Shown here one piece after another: positions 50,851 through 59,464 of a stretch of DNA of 64,000 nt (its first letter is position 1; the number at the start of each line of letters is the position of its first letter). Made by a program: the position numbers and the translations under genes. This DNA comes from Limnohabitans sp. G3-2 (lineage in GTDB: Bacteria > Pseudomonadota > Gammaproteobacteria > Burkholderiales > Burkholderiaceae_C). Under the pieces are notes generated by a model. The model did no database searches. It was given only the letters and a program-made list of their open reading frames with translations, and was not told where the DNA came from. The stretch lies in assembly GCF_002778275.1 (NCBI RefSeq), contig NZ_NESG01000001.1, forward strand, positions 310,001-374,000, in the 5' to 3' direction.

Positions 50851-51923
50851 CACAGGCCCCCTTTCTGGGTGGCCACCCAACGCAATCGGTAGGCCACCAG
50901 CGTGTCACACGCCAGCAAACAAAACAGCAGCAAACCTTGGAACACGCCGGTGATCGACTTGGGCAGCCCCAGACGCGACTGGGCCAGTTCGCCGCCGATG
51001 TAAAACATGCTCATCAAAACGGCCGACAAGACCATGCCCGCCGGGTGCAAGCGCCCGACAAAGGCGACGATGATCGCGGCAAAACCATAACCCGCGGGCA
51101 CATAAGGCGTCAGCTGCCCAATCGGGCCGGCCACTTCCAAGGCACCCGCCAAACCCGCCGCGCCGCCCGAGGTGAGCAAAGCCACCCAGAGGGCTTTGCG
51201 CGAAGAAAAGCCGGCATAACGGGCCGCCGCTGGCGCCAAGCCCCCCACCTGCTGGGCAAAGCCTGCCCGCGTGCGGAACAAAAACACCCACAACAAGCCC
51301 GCCCCCACCAAGGCCAACAGCAAGCCCACACTCACGCGAGAGCCGCTCATCAAACGGGGGATTTGCGTGACCGCCTCAAAGGTTTTGGACTGCGGGAAGT
51401 TGAAACCTGCGGGGTCTTTCCATGGGCCGTAAACCAGGTAGCTCAAGACCATGTCGGCCACGTACACCAGCATCAGGCTGACCAGAATTTCGCTGGCATT
51501 GAAGCGGTCACGCAGCAGCGCCGTGATGCCGGCCCACAGCATGCCGCCCAGCACGCCCGCCAGCAGCACCGCCAGCACGATCCAGCGGCCCGTGTCTTTG
51601 CCCGCCATCAGCGCCACGCCAGCGGCGCACACCGCGCCAATGACGAACTGGCCCTCCGCGCCGATGTTCCAGACGTTGGACCTGAAGCAGACCGACAAGC
51701 CCAAAGCGATCACCAAGAGCGGCGTGGCTTTCACCATCAACTCGCCCAGCGCATAGCCCGACTTGACGGGCTCCCAAAAGAACATTTGCAATCCGCGCAC
51801 CGGGTCTTTGCCCAGCGCCATGAACAGCGCCACACCCAAAAGGACCGTGAGCACCAGCGCCAGCACAGGCGAGGCATAAGTCCACAGGCGCGAGGCCTGC
51901 GGACGGGGTTCAAGCCGCAGCAT
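50850..51923 (-). CDS. nucleoside ABC transporter permease (first permease)
   Basis: A 357-residue permease with about nine spans, the partner of the permease that follows it. Family features are ATPLLVIALGLSVCFRSNVW, NIGAEGQFVIGAVCAAGVAL and the coupling-loop LAPAAARYAGFSSRKALWVA. GGAGG precedes the ATG by seven bases. The start overlaps the ATPase stop by 14 bases and the end overlaps the next permease by one base. It belongs to the same purine/nucleoside operon as the BMP lipoprotein. Confidence 0.92.
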   Translation of the reverse strand: MLRLEPRPQASRLWTYASPVLALVLTVLLGVALFMALGKDPVRGLQMFFWEPVKSGYALGELMVKATPLLVIALGLSVCFRSNVWNIGAEGQFVIGAVCAAGVALMAGKDTGRWIVLAVLLAGVLGGMLWAGITALLRDRFNASEILVSLMLVYVADMVLSYLVYGPWKDPAGFNFPQSKTFEAVTQIPRLMSGSRVSVGLLLALVGAGLLWVFLFRTRAGFAQQVGGLAPAAARYAGFSSRKALWVALLTSGGAAGLAGALEVAGPIGQLTPYVPAGYGFAAIIVAFVGRLHPAGMVLSAVLMSMFYIGGELAQSRLGLPKSITGVFQGLLLFCLLACDTLVAYRLRWVATQKGGL

Positions 51924-53463
51924 GGGGCACCTCCTCTGACAGATCGGTCCGGGAGACAGGCCACAAACCGCTCATCCACTCGCCCACCAATGCCACGGTG
52001 GCTTCGTTGCGCGCCACCGAAGGCGACAAACGCCCCTTGGCGATCACATGCAATCGGTCAGACAGCTCGAACAATTCTTCCAACTCCTCACTCACCACCA
52101 ACACCGCACAACCGGCGTCGCGAAGCGCCAAAATTTCTGCGCGAATCTGCGCGGCCGCGCCCACGTCCACACCCCAGGTGGGTTGCGAGACGATGAGCAG
52201 CTTGGGCGAAGCGCTGATCTCGCGCCCCACGATGAATTTTTGCAAATTGCCACCCGACAGCGATTGCGCGGCGGCATCCGGCCCTGAGGCCTTGACCTTG
52301 AAGCGGTCAATGACGCTGCGGGCTTGCTCGGCCAAGGCGCCCATGCGCAACCAGCCGCCCAAGCCCACGGCTTCGCTGCGGGTGAGCAAGAGGTTTTGCG
52401 ACAGACTGAGCGAGGGCACAGCGCCCCGGCCCAGACGCTCTTCAGGCACAAATTGCAGGCCCATCTGCCTGCGCGGCACGGGCCCCCATGCCGCCACCGC
52501 TTGGCCGGCCAAGCGCACACTGGCCGCGCCGCACTGCACGCCCGCGCGGATGTCTTCACCCGAGAGCGCCCACATCAGTTCTTTCTGGCCATTGCCCGAC
52601 ACCCCTGCCAGGCCCACCACCTCGCCTGCACGCACCTGCAGGTGGATGCCCTCCAGGTCCACGCCAAACGGGTCTTGGCGCGTCAGGCTCAAGCCTTTGA
52701 CCGACAAAACCACCTCACCCGGCGCACGCGGCACATGCTGCAAAGCCATGGGCTCGGCCCCAATCATCAGCCGGCTCAGGCTGGCGTTGGTTTCCTCGCG
52801 CGGATCGCAAACGCCGGTGACTTGGCCGCCACGCAGCACGGTGCAAGCGCTGCACAGCGCGCGGATTTCGTGCAGCTTGTGCGAGATGTACAAAATGCTC
52901 ACGCCCTGGCTGACCAGCTTGTGCAGCACCACAAACAACTTCTCGACCGCTTGAGGCGTCAACACCGAAGTGGGTTCGTCCAGAATCAAAAGCTTGGGCT
53001 CGGTCAGCAAGGCGCGGATGATCTCCACCCGCTGCATCTCACCCACGCTCAAGGTGTGCACCGGGCGCTCGGGCTCCAGGTCCAGTCCGTATTCGCTGGC
53101 CTTGGCCACGATGCGCTCGGTCACTTCGGCCAGGCTGAGCGACTTGTCCAGCCCCAGCCACACGTTCTCGGCCACCGTGAGCGTGTCAAACAAGCTGAAG
53201 TGCTGAAACACCATGCTGATGCCCAGCTTGCGCGCTTCTTGCGGGTTGCGGATGTGGACCGGCTGGCCATTGAAGAGCACCTGGCCCTCGTCGGGCTTGA
53301 CCGAGCCGTAGATGATTTTCATCAAAGTGGACTTGCCCGCGCCGTTTTCACCCAGCACGGCATGGGCTTGGCCGGGCAGCACGGTGAGGGACACGTCCTG
53401 GTTGGCCACCACGCCCGGATAGCGCTTGGTGATGCCTTGCAAAGACAAGAGGGGTGTGGTCAT
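51910..53463 (-). CDS. nucleoside ABC transporter ATP-binding protein, double ABC domain
   Basis: A 517-residue ATPase with two ABC domains, as in RbsA/NupA-type importers. The first domain has Walker A GENGAGKST (about 38-46), a signature LSVGEMQRVEIIRAL and Walker B LLILDEPTSVL. The second has a degenerate Walker A (GVSGNGQKEL) and the signature LSGGNLQKFIVGREIS, the asymmetric arrangement usual for this class. First gene of the ATPase, permease, permease, BMP run. A longer frame to 53556 is not supported. The divergent gene is guanine deaminase, so one control region probably serves both purine uptake and catabolism. Confidence 0.95.
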   Translation of the reverse strand: MTTPLLSLQGITKRYPGVVANQDVSLTVLPGQAHAVLGENGAGKSTLMKIIYGSVKPDEGQVLFNGQPVHIRNPQEARKLGISMVFQHFSLFDTLTVAENVWLGLDKSLSLAEVTERIVAKASEYGLDLEPERPVHTLSVGEMQRVEIIRALLTEPKLLILDEPTSVLTPQAVEKLFVVLHKLVSQGVSILYISHKLHEIRALCSACTVLRGGQVTGVCDPREETNASLSRLMIGAEPMALQHVPRAPGEVVLSVKGLSLTRQDPFGVDLEGIHLQVRAGEVVGLAGVSGNGQKELMWALSGEDIRAGVQCGAASVRLAGQAVAAWGPVPRRQMGLQFVPEERLGRGAVPSLSLSQNLLLTRSEAVGLGGWLRMGALAEQARSVIDRFKVKASGPDAAAQSLSGGNLQKFIVGREISASPKLLIVSQPTWGVDVGAAAQIRAEILALRDAGCAVLVVSEELEELFELSDRLHVIAKGRLSPSVARNEATVALVGEWMSGLWPVSRTDLSEEVPHAAA

Positions 53464-53621
53464 GTCGGGTGCGTAGAAGATCGGGAGAAGCCTCTTGCAA
53501 AGTCCGTGGCGAAAGTCTTGACCCGCCGGCCCTTGCAAGCAAAGAGATTGCCGCACAATGTACCACCGCCGTTACCCCCTTTTCCCGGGTGTTTATCCCC
53601 GTATTCACCCCTGAATGCTCC

Positions 53622-54974
53622 ATGCCCCACGCCTCTCCATTGACACATCGCCAAGCTTGGCGGGCCAGCCTGCTGTGGTTCCCAGAACCGTCCCAGCCGC
53701 ATGCCCAGCACGAAAGCGACGGCCTGCTGGTGACCGCACGCGAGGCCGACGGCATCGTGCGCATCCAGGCCATCGGCCCCTACCGCGAGTTGGTTGCGCA
53801 ATACCCCGACCTGCCCGTGACCCACTGGCCCGGCCTGTGCATCGCGCCCGGCTTTGTGGACCTGCACATCCATTACCCGCAAACCGATGTGATCGGCTCG
53901 CCCGCCGAGGGCCTGCTGCCTTGGCTGGAGCACTACACCTTTCCGCACGAGAAGCAGTTTGCCGACCCGGCCTACGCGCACGAAGTGAGTGCGTTTTTTC
54001 TGGACGAGCTCATGCGCCACGGCGTGACCACCGCCCTGTGTTTTGCCACCGCCCACCCCGAGTCGGTCCATGCTTTCATGGCCGAGGCGCAAAAACGCCA
54101 TCTGCGCATGCTGACCGGCAAGGTGCTGCAAGACCGCCACAGCCCGGACGGCCTGCGCGACACCGACACGGCTTGGAGCTTGCGCCAGACCGAAGCGCTG
54201 ATCCGCCGCTGGCACGGCGTGGACCGCTTGGGTTACGCCATCACGCCGCGCTTTGCGCCCACCAGCAGCCCTGAGCAGCTGCATGGCGCGGGTGAGATCG
54301 CGCAGCAGTTCCCCGATGTGTGGATCCAGTCGCACGTGGCCGAAAACGTGGACGAAATCTGCTGGGTGAAAGAACTTTTCCCCGAGGCGCGCAGCTACTT
54401 GGACGTGTACGACCGCGCAGGCCTCGTGCGCCAGCGCTCGGTGTACGCGCACTGCATTTACCTGGACGATGCCGACCGCCGCCGCATGGCCGAGGTGGGC
54501 GCGACAGCCGCGGTCAGCCCCACCAGCAACCTGTTTCTGGGCAGTGGCTTCTTCGACTACCCGGCCTCAGACGCAGCGGGCTTGCGCTACGGCCTGGCCA
54601 GCGATGTGGGTGGCGGCACCAGCTTCAGCCCGTTTCACACCATGCACGCGGCCTACACCGTGGCTCGGCAAAGCGTGGGCCGACCCGGCATCAGCCTCGC
54701 GCCCGAACACCTGTGGTGGCAACACACGGCAGGGGCCGCCGCGGCGCTGGACCTGCGCGGCCAAGTCGGCAACCTGCAGCCGGGCTGCGAAGCGGACTTT
54801 GTGGTGCTCAACCCCCAAGCCACGCCCCTGCTGGCGCGCCGGACCGCGCAAACCGAGACCCTGGCCGAGTGGCTGTTTGCGATGATCGTGCTGGGCGACG
54901 AGCGCTTGATTGCACACACCGTGGTGCAAGGCCAGATCGCCGCGCCTGCAGGCATGTCAGACAATCGGGCATGA
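53622..54974 (+). CDS. guaD: guanine deaminase
   Basis: A 450-residue amidohydrolase that converts guanine to xanthine. The metal site starts PGFVDLHIHYPQTDVIGSPA (His82, His84). The substrate-binding ICYAHCIYLDDA-type region, the SHVAENVDEICWVKELFP segment and GLASDVGGGTSFS (the metal-ligand Asp) are the family marks of bacterial GuaD. The start at 53622 (MPHASPLTHRQ) has no clear ribosome site. The 158-base divergent region with the ABC ATPase gene carries the CTTGCAAAG and CTTGCAAGC motifs that could be purine-control elements. The next gene overlaps by four bases. Confidence 0.94.
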   Translation: MPHASPLTHRQAWRASLLWFPEPSQPHAQHESDGLLVTAREADGIVRIQAIGPYRELVAQYPDLPVTHWPGLCIAPGFVDLHIHYPQTDVIGSPAEGLLPWLEHYTFPHEKQFADPAYAHEVSAFFLDELMRHGVTTALCFATAHPESVHAFMAEAQKRHLRMLTGKVLQDRHSPDGLRDTDTAWSLRQTEALIRRWHGVDRLGYAITPRFAPTSSPEQLHGAGEIAQQFPDVWIQSHVAENVDEICWVKELFPEARSYLDVYDRAGLVRQRSVYAHCIYLDDADRRRMAEVGATAAVSPTSNLFLGSGFFDYPASDAAGLRYGLASDVGGGTSFSPFHTMHAAYTVARQSVGRPGISLAPEHLWWQHTAGAAAALDLRGQVGNLQPGCEADFVVLNPQATPLLARRTAQTETLAEWLFAMIVLGDERLIAHTVVQGQIAAPAGMSDNRA

Positions 54975-55207
54975 GCAGCGAGAACGAACACCCCATCATC
55001 GACCCCAACGAGGCCCAGCGCGCGTCCGTGCGCCGGGGCATTGCGCAATTTCAAGAGCGCCTGCAGGCCGCTGGCCACGACTTTCGGGAGCCGCCGCCCG
55101 AGCCGACCTCGTGCTGCGGCCGCGGCTGCAACGGCTGCGTGTGGGAAAGCTACGACGATGCGCTGATGTATTGGTACGAGGATGCGGGCGCATTGCTGGC
55201 GGGTTAA
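54971..55207 (+). CDS. oxidoreductase-like domain protein
   Basis: A 78-residue protein with the oxidoreductase-like N-terminal domain (Pfam PF09791 type), whose mark is CCGRGCNGCVWESYDDALMY preceded by PPPEPTS. The CCxxxCxxC cysteines suggest a metal or iron-sulfur site. It overlaps the guanine deaminase stop by four bases (ATGA), so the pair is translationally coupled, although no functional link to purines is known. The longer frame from 54320 runs inside guaD and is a shadow. Confidence 0.85.
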   Translation: MSSENEHPIIDPNEAQRASVRRGIAQFQERLQAAGHDFREPPPEPTSCCGRGCNGCVWESYDDALMYWYEDAGALLAG

Positions 55208-55221
55208 AGCCAAGTGCCTGT

Positions 55222-55923
55222 TCAACGCAAGTGCTTGCCCGCTTCGCGGCGCGTCAGGCCAGACAACTGGCTTGCATGCTCAAGTAGAAAGTTTCGAACG
55301 GCCTCTGGCTGCATTCGCGCATGGTCGCGCAAGGCCCAGCCAATGGCTTTGCGGATGAAAAAGTCTGTCTCGGGCGCGAGCGTCAGCGCGTAGCGGAACA
55401 AACGCAGCTGATCGGTCTGACCACGCCAACCCAGTTGGTGCAGCATGGCCACACGGCGCACCCACAGATGGGGGTGCGTCAAGCAATCGTCCATGAGCAA
55501 TTGCACATCGGGCTGGCTGGCTTTGGCGCGCAGCACGATGTCGACCACCACCCCGGCCAGACCATCGACCGTGTCCCACCACGGGTCGGTTTGCACCAGC
55601 TGCAAGATGCGCGGCAAGGCCTTCACATCCAGCCGCTTGTGGTGTTGGGCCAGCCAATCCACGGCGGCGTATCGGAATTCGCGCTCGGGCAGTTGCCACA
55701 GGGCCTCGGCCAATGCCAGCACTTCATTGGCCGTGCCCGCGAACTTGGGAAGCGTGTGAAGTGCCTCTTTCATGGCCGCACGCCGCGGGCCGGCTCGGAT
55801 GCCCAGAAAGGCGAACTGACCGAGCATGTAGGCTTTCATGGGTACCGCCTGCTGCGCATCGGCCTGCGCCCGCAGGGCCGCTTCGATCCGCGGCAAGGCC
55901 ATGGAAACAAAGCTGGGGGTCAT
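55222..55923 (-). CDS. DNA alkylation repair enzyme, AlkD-like HEAT protein
   Basis: A 233-residue all-helical protein of the AlkD/ALK family of HEAT-repeat glycosylases, which remove alkylated bases without flipping. Landmarks are YMLGQFAFLGIRAGPRR, REFRYAAVDWLAQHHKRLD, DPWWDTVDGLAGVVVDIVLR and IRKAIGWALRDHARMQPEAV. It lies three bases after a thioredoxin-like gene, whose own start overlaps a LysR gene, so the three look like one transcript. The Trp-Trp-Asp and Arg pocket suggests a real enzyme. Confidence 0.87.
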   Translation of the reverse strand: MTPSFVSMALPRIEAALRAQADAQQAVPMKAYMLGQFAFLGIRAGPRRAAMKEALHTLPKFAGTANEVLALAEALWQLPEREFRYAAVDWLAQHHKRLDVKALPRILQLVQTDPWWDTVDGLAGVVVDIVLRAKASQPDVQLLMDDCLTHPHLWVRRVAMLHQLGWRGQTDQLRLFRYALTLAPETDFFIRKAIGWALRDHARMQPEAVRNFLLEHASQLSGLTRREAGKHLR

Positions 55924-55926
55924 GGC

Positions 55927-56253
55927 TCAGGCCTTGGACATCGCGGCTTCGATGTCCTGTGCGCTGGCAGGGCGCACCCAGCGCGCGACCTCTTGCCCAT
56001 CGCGCAAGCAGACCAAAGTTGGCCACAGCTTGACACGGAAGTGGCGGCCCAAAGGACGTCCCGGACCGTCTTCAATTTTGAGGTGCTGCCACGCACCGGA
56101 AGTGGCCAATGCCTGCGCGATCAGCGCTTGTGCGGCACGGCAATGACCACACCATTCGGTGCCAAATTCCAGCAAGGTCAGGCCTTGGAAGGCCTGCACT
56201 TCGGACAGGCTGGGCGCCTCGAGGGCGCTCAAGTAAGGTTTGAAAGGGCTCAT
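55927..56253 (-). CDS. thioredoxin-fold protein
   Basis: A 108-residue thioredoxin. The active-site motif is EWCGHCRAAQ with CGHC rather than the usual CGPC, as in PDI-like and cytochrome-c-maturation types, and the cis-Pro lies in KLWPTLVCL. No signal peptide is visible, so it is cytoplasmic. The start (56253) is fixed by the four-base overlap with the preceding LysR stop. It follows the LysR gene and precedes alkD. The long upstream frame is a shadow of the LysR gene. Confidence 0.87.
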   Translation of the reverse strand: MSPFKPYLSALEAPSLSEVQAFQGLTLLEFGTEWCGHCRAAQALIAQALATSGAWQHLKIEDGPGRPLGRHFRVKLWPTLVCLRDGQEVARWVRPASAQDIEAAMSKA

Positions 56254-57185
56254 GCATTCACGGGGGTGTGACAAAACAAATGGGACACGGTGGACCGCAG
56301 CCACTGCAGACAAGGGTCTTTGTCAAAGCGGGCGCTCCAGTGCATGGACACGGTGAAGTCGCGCAGTGGCAATTCGGGCTCGATCAGGGCCAGAGCCCCT
56401 GCCTCGGCAAAACCTTGCGCAAAGTTGCGGGGCATGAGCACCGCCAGATCGCTGCTGCGCACGATGCCGGGCAAAGACAAAAAGTGGCTGACCGTCAGGC
56501 GCAGGCGGTGCTGCCAATGCATCAACTCCAGAATGCGCAGCGTGTCCGAATGGGTGCGCACGGCGGCAAATTCCAACTCGGACAGCCCCTCTTGCAGGTC
56601 GGCGGATGCAGCGCGATCATTTTGCAAGCGCGACCAACGCTGCGCCACCGGATGGCCCTGGCGCATCAGCACCACATAGCGGTCGCTCAGCAAGGGCTGC
56701 GCAAGGGTGTCACCCACTTCTGGCAAAAACCCGATGGCCAGATCAAGCTGGCCGCTGTCGAGCGCTTGGGCAATTCTGTCGTGCGGCAAGGGCAGGGTCT
56801 CCAGACGGATGCCGGGCGCTTGGCGCTGCAATTCGAGCACCAGTTCGGGCAAAAAACGCGCCTCGCCAATGTCACTCAGGTGCACACGCAGCACACGGGC
56901 AGAGCGCTGCGGGTCAAACACCTGCGAGACATTGAGCGCATCCTCGATCGTGCCCAGCGCCAACTGCACCGCCTGCGCCAGCCGGTCAGCGCGCGGCGTC
57001 GGCCGCACGCCTGCGCCACTGCGTTCAAACAAGGCGTCACCCAACACAGCCCGTAAACGCGCCAGCCCCTGGCTGGCCGCCGGCTGCGACATGCCCAGTT
57101 GCTGCGCGGCCAGGCTCACGCTGCGCGTGCGCCACACCGCATCAAACAGCCGCAGCAAATTCAGATCCAGGTTTTTAATATTCAT
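56250..57185 (-). CDS. LysR-family transcriptional regulator of the ior genes
   Basis: A 311-residue LysR regulator with an N-terminal winged helix (LDLNLLRLFDAVWRTRSVSL, AAQQLGMSQPAASQGLARLR) and an effector domain of the NodD/LinR-like group (about 90-305). It is divergent from iorA with 95 bases between, so it is the probable regulator of the indolepyruvate oxidoreductase operon. A partial palindrome CTTATACGTAAG (57221-57232) lies in that gap. The thioredoxin and alkD genes follow it in an overlapping run. Confidence 0.9.
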   Translation of the reverse strand: MNIKNLDLNLLRLFDAVWRTRSVSLAAQQLGMSQPAASQGLARLRAVLGDALFERSGAGVRPTPRADRLAQAVQLALGTIEDALNVSQVFDPQRSARVLRVHLSDIGEARFLPELVLELQRQAPGIRLETLPLPHDRIAQALDSGQLDLAIGFLPEVGDTLAQPLLSDRYVVLMRQGHPVAQRWSRLQNDRAASADLQEGLSELEFAAVRTHSDTLRILELMHWQHRLRLTVSHFLSLPGIVRSSDLAVLMPRNFAQGFAEAGALALIEPELPLRDFTVSMHWSARFDKDPCLQWLRSTVSHLFCHTPVNA

Positions 57186-57280
57186 TCAGCGCATACCGTT
57201 TATTCAGAATATTTTATGCACTTATACGTAAGATGGTCTTTGGCAAGCTTTTTCGGATGCCATAACGCTGGGAGTGTGCT

Positions 57281-59437
57281 TTGGAAGTTTCATTTCACGA
57301 AGAAATCAAGGCCCTGCGCATGGGCCAAGGCGAGGTCTTTCATGGCGAAGGCATTCTGGCCATCACCAAGGGCCTGCTGCAATCGGGCGTGAGCTATGTG
57401 GGCGGCTACCAGGGCGCCCCGGTCTCACACCTGCTCGATGTCATGGTGCAGGCCAAGCCCTACATGGACGAGCTGGGTGTGCATGTCGAGGCCTGCTCGA
57501 ATGAAGCCTCGGCCGCGGCCATGTTGGGCGCGTCCATCCACTACCCCATTCGTGGCGCAGTGACCTGGAAGTCCATTGTGGGCACCAATGTGGCGGCCGA
57601 TGCGCTGTCCAACCTGTCCTCGCCCGGGGTGACGGGCGGCGTGCTGATCGTGGTGGGCGAAGACTACGGCGAAGGCGCCAGCGTCATCCAAGAGCGCACA
57701 CACGCCTACGCGCTCAAATCGGGCATGTGCCTGCTCGACCCACGACCAGAGCTGGGCCAGATGGTCAACATGGTGGAGCACGGTTTCCGGCTGTCCGAAG
57801 CGTCCAACATGCCGGTGATGATGGAGCTGCGCATCCGCGCCTGCCATGTGCGCGGCCAGTTTGTGGCCAAGGACAACCAGGCCCCCCAACTCTCCAAAAA
57901 GCACCTGATCGAGGAGCCCGCAGGCTTCAACTACATGAAGCTGGCGCACCCACCTGTGACCTTTGCGCAGGAAAAACGCAAAGTCGAGCACCGCCTGCCG
58001 GCCGCACGCCAATACATTGCAGAGCAGCGCCTGAACGAGCACTTTGAAGGCAGCACCCACCGCCACTTGGGCCTGATCGTGCAGGGCGGCCTCTACAACA
58101 CGCTGATCCGCGCCCTGCAGCAGTTCGAGCTGGCCGATGCCTTTGGCGTGACCCGCCTGTCGGTGCTGGTGCTGAACGTGACCTACCCGCTGGTGCCCGA
58201 CGAGCTGGTGAATTTTTGCAAGGACAAATCGGCCGTACTCCTGCTCGAAGAAGGCCAGCCCGAATACATCGAGCAAGAACTGGCGCTCATGCTGCGCCGC
58301 CTCGATCTGCAAACCCCGCTGCACGGCAAAGACATGCTGCCCTCGGGCGGCGAGTACACCGCCGAAGTCATGGCCCAAGGCCTTCTCAAGTTTCTGGACC
58401 GCCACCAAGCCGACGCTGTGCCCGAAGCCACGCGCCAATGGCTGACCAGCATCGGCGAACGCCGTGCGCAAGTGCAAGATTTGCTGGGCAGCCCGGTGCC
58501 TGCGCGGCCGCCGGGCATGTGCATTGGCTGCCCCGAGCGGCCGGTGTTTTCTGCGCTCAAGCTGGCGCAACAAGATGTGGGTCCGGTTCACATCGCGGGC
58601 GACATCGGTTGCCACGCGCTGGCCACCTTCGAGCCGTTTTCCTTTGGCCACTCCATCCTGGGTTACGGCATGAGCCTGGCCAGCCGGGCGGGTGTGTCGC
58701 CGCTGATGAAGCGCCGTGTTTTGTCGGTGATGGGCGACGGCGGTTTTTGGCACAACGGTTTGCTCACGGGGGTGCAAAGTGCGCTGTTCAACGGCGACGA
58801 TGCGGTGCTGCTGATCTTCAAAAACGGCTACACCTCGGCCACCGGCACGCAGGACATCATCAACACCCCCAGCGACATCGCCAAAGAACTGGCGGGCGAC
58901 AAACGCCAAAGCATTGTGCACACCAACCAGACCATCGAGTCCACGCTCAAAGGCTTGGGCGTGCAATGGCTGCGCACGGTGCACACCTACGAGGTCAGCC
59001 ACATGCAGGCCACGCTCACCGAGGCTTTCACCACCGAGTTTCAGGGCCTGAAAGTCATCGTGGCCGAAGGCGAATGCCAGCTGGAACGCCAGCGCCGCAT
59101 CAAGCCGTGGTTGGCCTCGCTGCTGTCCAAAGGCGAGCGGGTGGAGCGCGTGAAATACGGTGTGGACGAAGACGTGTGCAACGGCGACCATGCCTGCATT
59201 CGCCTCTCGGGTTGCCCCACCTTGACGCTCAAAGACAACCCCGACCCTTTGAAAGTGGACCCGGTGGCCACCGTGATCGACGGCTGTGTGGGCTGCGGCC
59301 TGTGCGGCGAAAACGCCCACGCGGCCACGCTGTGCCCCTCGTTTTACCGGGCCGAAGTGGTGCAAAACCCCAAACTGCATGAACGCCTGTGGGCCCGCTG
59401 GCAAGGCCTGGCCACACGTTGGCTGCAACCGGCATGA
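57281..59437 (+). CDS. iorA: indolepyruvate ferredoxin oxidoreductase subunit alpha
   Basis: A 718-residue thiamine-diphosphate enzyme subunit that oxidatively decarboxylates aryl-pyruvates to aryl-acetyl-CoA. The N-terminal pyrimidine-type domain has GEGILAITKGLLQSGVSYVG, and the thiamine domain has MGDGGFWHNGLLTG near residue 485. Cysteine groups: CIGCPERPVF, DVCNGDHACIRLSGCP (about 629) and CVGCGLCGENAHAATLCPSF (about 669), giving [4Fe-4S] sites at the C-terminus. The start is a TTG with GGAG seven bases upstream, chosen over internal ATGs. The beta subunit gene follows after 27 bases. Confidence 0.93.
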   Translation: MEVSFHEEIKALRMGQGEVFHGEGILAITKGLLQSGVSYVGGYQGAPVSHLLDVMVQAKPYMDELGVHVEACSNEASAAAMLGASIHYPIRGAVTWKSIVGTNVAADALSNLSSPGVTGGVLIVVGEDYGEGASVIQERTHAYALKSGMCLLDPRPELGQMVNMVEHGFRLSEASNMPVMMELRIRACHVRGQFVAKDNQAPQLSKKHLIEEPAGFNYMKLAHPPVTFAQEKRKVEHRLPAARQYIAEQRLNEHFEGSTHRHLGLIVQGGLYNTLIRALQQFELADAFGVTRLSVLVLNVTYPLVPDELVNFCKDKSAVLLLEEGQPEYIEQELALMLRRLDLQTPLHGKDMLPSGGEYTAEVMAQGLLKFLDRHQADAVPEATRQWLTSIGERRAQVQDLLGSPVPARPPGMCIGCPERPVFSALKLAQQDVGPVHIAGDIGCHALATFEPFSFGHSILGYGMSLASRAGVSPLMKRRVLSVMGDGGFWHNGLLTGVQSALFNGDDAVLLIFKNGYTSATGTQDIINTPSDIAKELAGDKRQSIVHTNQTIESTLKGLGVQWLRTVHTYEVSHMQATLTEAFTTEFQGLKVIVAEGECQLERQRRIKPWLASLLSKGERVERVKYGVDEDVCNGDHACIRLSGCPTLTLKDNPDPLKVDPVATVIDGCVGCGLCGENAHAATLCPSFYRAEVVQNPKLHERLWARWQGLATRWLQPA

Positions 59438-59464
59438 GCCCCTTGACAGCCTGAGAGACACACC

